Below are positions 61,238-64,000 of a stretch of DNA of 64,000 nt, in pieces. Position numbers and translations under genes: made by a program. The notes beneath the pieces were generated by a model, which saw only the letters and a program-made list of their open reading frames with translations, was not told the DNA's origin and did not search any database. Position 1 is the first letter of the stretch; every line of letters begins with the position of its first letter. This DNA is from JBCBSK01 sp965250105 (GTDB taxonomy: Bacteria; Pseudomonadota; Alphaproteobacteria; Rhizobiales; Tepidamorphaceae), in contig OZ252290.1 of NCBI GenBank assembly GCA_965250105.1, positions 2,170,001 to 2,234,000 of the forward strand, in the 5' to 3' direction.

Positions 61238-61469
61238 ACCCGATCTTGCACGGCTGAAACGGCGCGACGCGTTCCGGGCGCCAGGATCCGATGTCCTGTC
61301 GCGCGGCGTGCGTTGTGCCGAACGCCGGACGATCCAGGGAGTGGGCCCGCGACCGCAACGCTAACGACATGTTGTTGGGCCATTGTGGTGCGGACGATGC
61401 GGTTATCATCCGCCTTCGGCCCGGAAGCCAGACATGCCGGATGGACCGGCGCAACACGGAGACTTCATC

Positions 61470-62651
61470 ATGGCAGATAATGGCGTGGTCATCGCCGGCG
61501 CGGCGCGGACGCCCGTTGGTTCGTTTCTCGGTTCCTTCGCGAACATGCCGGCGCATGAGCTCGGCGCGGCAGCGATCGGCGCGGCGCTCGAGCGCGCCAA
61601 GGTCGAGCCGGGCGAGGTGTCCGAAACGATCCTCGGCCAGGTGCTGACCGCCGCCCAGGGCCAGAACCCGGCCCGCCAGGCGCATATCGCCGCCGGCCTG
61701 CCGGTCGAATCGGCGGCCTGGGGCATCAATCAGGTCTGCGGCTCCGGGCTCCGGACCGTGGCGATCGGCACCCAGCACGTGACGCTCGGAGACGCCGACA
61801 TCGTCGTCGCCGGAGGCCAGGAATCCATGTCCGTCTCGACCCATGCCGCGGCCATGCGCCAGGGCCACAAGATGGGCGATGTCCAGTTCATCGACACCAT
61901 GATCAAGGACGGCCTGTGGGACGCCTTCAATGGCTATCACATGGGCACCACCGCCGAGAATGTCGCGACCCAGTGGCAGATCAGCCGCGACCAGCAGGAC
62001 GCCTTCGCGCTCGCCTCGCAGAACAAGGCCGAGGCCGCGCAGAAGGCCGGCCGCTTCGTCGACGAGATCACGCCCGTGACGGTCAAGTCGCGCAAGAGCG
62101 AGACCATCGTCGACAGCGATGAGTATATCCGCCACGGCGCGACGCTCGAAGGCATGCAGAAGCTGCGCCCCGCCTTCGCCAAGGACGGCACGGTGACCGC
62201 CGGCAATGCGTCGGGCATCAATGACGGCGCCGCCGTGGTCGTCCTGATGCGCGGCCAGGAAGCCGAGAAGCGTGGCGTGACGCCGCTCGCTCGCATCGTC
62301 TCCTATGCGACCGCCGGCGTCGACCCCTCGATCATGGGCACCGGCCCAATCCCCGCCTCGCGCAAGGCGCTCGAACGCGCCGGCTGGAAGGTCGACGATC
62401 TCGACCTCGTCGAAGCCAACGAGGCCTTCGCCGCCCAGGCCTGCGCGGTCAACAAGGACATGGGCTGGGATCCGGACATCGTGAACGTCAATGGCGGTGC
62501 CATCGCCATCGGCCATCCGATCGGCGCCTCGGGCTGCCGCGTTCTGACCACGCTGTTGTTCGAGATGCAGCGACGCGACGCCAAGAAGGGCCTCGCCACC
62601 CTGTGCATCGGCGGCGGCATGGGTGTCGCCATGTGCGTCGAACGCGACTGA
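61470..62651 (+). CDS. phaA: Acetyl-CoA acetyltransferase (beta-ketothiolase)
   Basis: PhaA condenses two acetyl-CoA to acetoacetyl-CoA, the first step of polyhydroxybutyrate synthesis. The 393-residue thiolase has the acyl-accepting C90 in NQVCGSGLR, H349 in GGAIAIGHPIGASG and C379 in LCIGGGMG, plus VAGGQESMS and NASGINDGAA. CGGAGA lies 10 bases before ATG 61470; the frame is open upstream to 61383 but without support. A strong terminator follows. phaB is 281 bases downstream. Confidence 0.96.
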   Translation: MADNGVVIAGAARTPVGSFLGSFANMPAHELGAAAIGAALERAKVEPGEVSETILGQVLTAAQGQNPARQAHIAAGLPVESAAWGINQVCGSGLRTVAIGTQHVTLGDADIVVAGGQESMSVSTHAAAMRQGHKMGDVQFIDTMIKDGLWDAFNGYHMGTTAENVATQWQISRDQQDAFALASQNKAEAAQKAGRFVDEITPVTVKSRKSETIVDSDEYIRHGATLEGMQKLRPAFAKDGTVTAGNASGINDGAAVVVLMRGQEAEKRGVTPLARIVSYATAGVDPSIMGTGPIPASRKALERAGWKVDDLDLVEANEAFAAQACAVNKDMGWDPDIVNVNGGAIAIGHPIGASGCRVLTTLLFEMQRRDAKKGLATLCIGGGMGVAMCVERD

Positions 62652-62680
62652 GCCGGCTCGATTTCACTTCATTGGTGCGA

Positions 62681-62710
62681 GGGGCGGACATTTGTCCGCC
62701 CCTTTTTCTT
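62681..62710 (+). terminator. Rho-independent terminator of phaA
   Basis: GGGGCGGAC (62681-62689) pairs perfectly with GTCCGCCCC (62694-62702) across ATTT, followed by TTTTTCTT. A textbook terminator 29 bases after the phaA stop, so phaB must have its own promoter. Confidence 0.88.
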
Positions 62711-62932
62711 GCGCCGGACCCGTGCGCCGGCGCGCGATCAGCGCCGCCCGTTCCGGTGATTGCGCCGGATCAAGGCCGGTCGCGGCAAGCGCGTTATGAC
62801 AGGCGATGTCGGTGACATGGCCTGTCGGAGGCATCGCCTGTCGGCGACGGCCACAGAACCCTTCCAGGCAGATCGGCGCCCGTTCGCCACCTGTCCGAAC
62901 CATAACCAAGATCGACCTATCCGGGGGACCAC

Positions 62933-63661
62933 ATGACCAAGACGGCACTCGTTACCGGCGGCACGCGCGGCATCGGCGCGGCGATCGCCCGCCGGCTGAA
63001 GGAGGACGGCTTCAATGTCGCCTCGACCTATGCCGGCAATGACGAAAAGGCCAATGCGTTCAAGGCGGAGACAGGCATCCACGTCTTCAAGTGGGATGTC
63101 GCCGATCCGGCGGCCTGCGCCGACGGCATCGCCAAGGTCGAGGCGGATGTCGGGCCGGTGGACGTTCTGGTCAACAATGCCGGCATCACCCGCGACGGCA
63201 TGTTCCACAAGATGGACTACGACCACTGGTCGGCGGTCATCCGCACCAATCTCGATTCCATGTTCACCATGACCCGACCGGTGATCGAGGGCATGCGCGC
63301 GCGCGGCTGGGGCCGCATCGTCAACATCTCGTCGATCAACGGCCAGAAGGGGCAGATGGGCCAGGCGAACTATTCCGCCGCCAAGGCCGGCGTCATCGGC
63401 TTCAGCAAGGCGTTGGCCCAGGAGAACGCCTTCAAGGGCATCACGGTGAACTGCGTCTGCCCGGGCTATATCGATACCGACATGGTCGCCGCCGTGCCGG
63501 AAGAGGCGCTGAAGAAGATCATCGGCGGCATTCCCGTCGGCCGGCTCGGCAAGGCCGAGGAAATCGCCGCCACGGTGGCCTTCCTGGCATCCGACGACGC
63601 GGCCTTCTTCACCGGCTCGGTGCTGACCGTCAATGGCGGGCAATACATCGCCAATGGCTGA
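62933..63661 (+). CDS. phaB: Acetoacetyl-CoA reductase
   Basis: PhaB reduces acetoacetyl-CoA to (R)-3-hydroxybutyryl-CoA with NADPH for PHA synthesis. The 242-residue SDR has TGGTRGIGAAIA near residue 8, NNAGITRDGMFHKM typical of PhaB, ISSINGQKGQMGQANYSAAK with Y147 and K151, and the PhaB-like PGYIDTDMV. The end VNGGQYIANG is normal for the family. GGGG precedes the start. It lies behind phaA but beyond a terminator. Confidence 0.95.
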   Translation: MTKTALVTGGTRGIGAAIARRLKEDGFNVASTYAGNDEKANAFKAETGIHVFKWDVADPAACADGIAKVEADVGPVDVLVNNAGITRDGMFHKMDYDHWSAVIRTNLDSMFTMTRPVIEGMRARGWGRIVNISSINGQKGQMGQANYSAAKAGVIGFSKALAQENAFKGITVNCVCPGYIDTDMVAAVPEEALKKIIGGIPVGRLGKAEEIAATVAFLASDDAAFFTGSVLTVNGGQYIANG

Positions 63662-63810
63662 TGCGTGATGGCCGAGGGGCGATGGCGCGGCGGGATCGGC
63701 TCGCCGCGCCGGCCCAGGCATCAATCGAATAACATGTATTTCTTGTTGTTTTAATCAACGCGCCGCCCCGGCGTGTAATATTATCATTTTCTAATTTACG
63801 GCTTCACAGC

Positions 63811-63824
63811 GCCGGGATCCCGGC
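63811..63824. promoter_or_regulatory. 14-bp perfect palindrome ahead of the last gene
   Basis: GCCGGGATCCCGGC is a perfect palindrome 81 bases upstream of the ATG at 63905, next to an A/T-rich stretch (63730-63800) that looks promoter-like. It could be an operator; short palindromes of this GC content also arise by chance. Confidence 0.3.
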
Positions 63825-63904
63825 CTACCATCCGGTCAGGCGAGGCGATCACAACGCGGCGTCCATGACCGCGGCCGCCTCGTCCAACGAGACTGGAGGA
63901 CGCC

Positions 63905-64000
63905 ATGGCAGACACGCCCAATTCGGGCAAGCGCACGCTTGCCGAACGTTACGCAGACAATCCCGAGCGCGCCGATTACGAGATCTTCGGCCGCGTCGCC
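63905..64000 (+). CDS. N-terminal fragment of an unidentified protein
   Basis: Only 32 codons are inside the window: a start ATG with GGAGG 5 bases before it, then a hydrophilic stretch reading MADTPNSGKRTLAERY and then ADNPERADYEIFGRVA. There is no signal peptide within the visible part. I cannot assign a family. The strong ribosome site and the A/T-rich upstream region support a real gene. Confidence 0.6.
   Translation, partial: MADTPNSGKRTLAERYADNPERADYEIFGRVA

Larger units (their letters stand above)
60955..61469. other. phaR / phaA divergent regulatory region
   Basis: This 515-base gap holds a family 2 repeat (61111-61171) and a strong hairpin (61197-61237), and must hold the promoters for phaR and phaA. 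I see no ORF or RNA gene that I can support. I could not find a TTGC-A/G-CAA type PhaR site by eye. Confidence 0.5.

Noticed and set aside
61194..62516. Very long minus-strand open frame opposite phaA
   Set aside because: It is the antisense reading of phaA, caused by high GC; it has no ribosome site and no family motifs.
1..64000. CRISPR arrays, prophage, insertion sequences, tRNA or rRNA genes
   Set aside because: I looked for regular spacers, transposase or integrase motifs and tRNA-like cloverleafs between genes and found none I can support.

Overview
The window comes from the chromosome of a GC-rich alphaproteobacterium, most likely of the Hyphomicrobiales (Rhizobiales). The evidence is the gene orders envC-ctpA-divergent polysaccharide deacetylase-rppH, purH-heparinase-RsmB-htpX-DUF1674 and phoR-pstSCAB-phoU-phoB; an atpHAGDC cluster without the Fo genes; the phaR/phaA/phaB locus; an IalB-family protein; the large 180-kDa-type NAD-glutamate dehydrogenase; and dispersed palindromic repeats that resemble those described between rhizobial genes. 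I cannot name a genus. Nearly all of it is core chromosome: coding density is high, base composition looks even, and I see no phage, IS element, CRISPR array, rRNA or tRNA.

Layout. 1-7,300: the end of leuC, three small exported or membrane proteins, asd, a large membrane protein I do not recognise, and ccmC-ccmD-ccmG for cytochrome c maturation. 7,200-14,900: a DUF2332 protein, yciB with an ECF sigma factor, an IalB-family protein, rlmN, a LysE-type exporter, a hydroxychromene carboxylate isomerase relative and a PAP2 phosphatase. 15,100-24,700: argG, priA, an SDR enzyme, then the F1 ATP synthase operon. 24,900-30,300: tenA, and on the other strand an envelope operon envC-ctpA-deacetylase-rppH. 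30,600-39,400: an isolated molybdenum hydroxylase large subunit, the 1,621-residue glutamate dehydrogenase and an MFS transporter. 39,400-47,600 (mostly minus): YbjQ, a dienelactone hydrolase relative, purH, a heparinase II/III protein, an RsmB-type methyltransferase, htpX, a succinate dehydrogenase assembly factor (plus strand) and a short BLUF photoreceptor. 47,800-57,200: ppk2 followed by the complete phosphate-sensing and uptake cluster with a clear Pho box. 57,200-64,000: a GlcG-type protein, a gamma-glutamyltransferase, a small conserved protein behind a CtrA-type box, phaR facing away from phaA and phaB, and the first 96 bases of an unidentified gene.

How the parts fit. PstSCAB with PhoU and PhoR/PhoB sense and import phosphate, and Ppk2 next door links this to polyphosphate. 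PhaA and PhaB supply (R)-3-hydroxybutyryl-CoA for polyhydroxyalkanoate under PhaR; the synthase phaC is not here. EnvC and CtpA act on the cell wall and periplasm.

I find no convincing undescribed multi-gene system. The observations most worth following are: a perfect CtrA box next to a five-unit tandem repeat ahead of a small conserved gene; three families of dispersed palindromic repeats; an unidentified 619-residue membrane protein; the lone molybdenum hydroxylase; and the long coiled-coil insertion in PstA.
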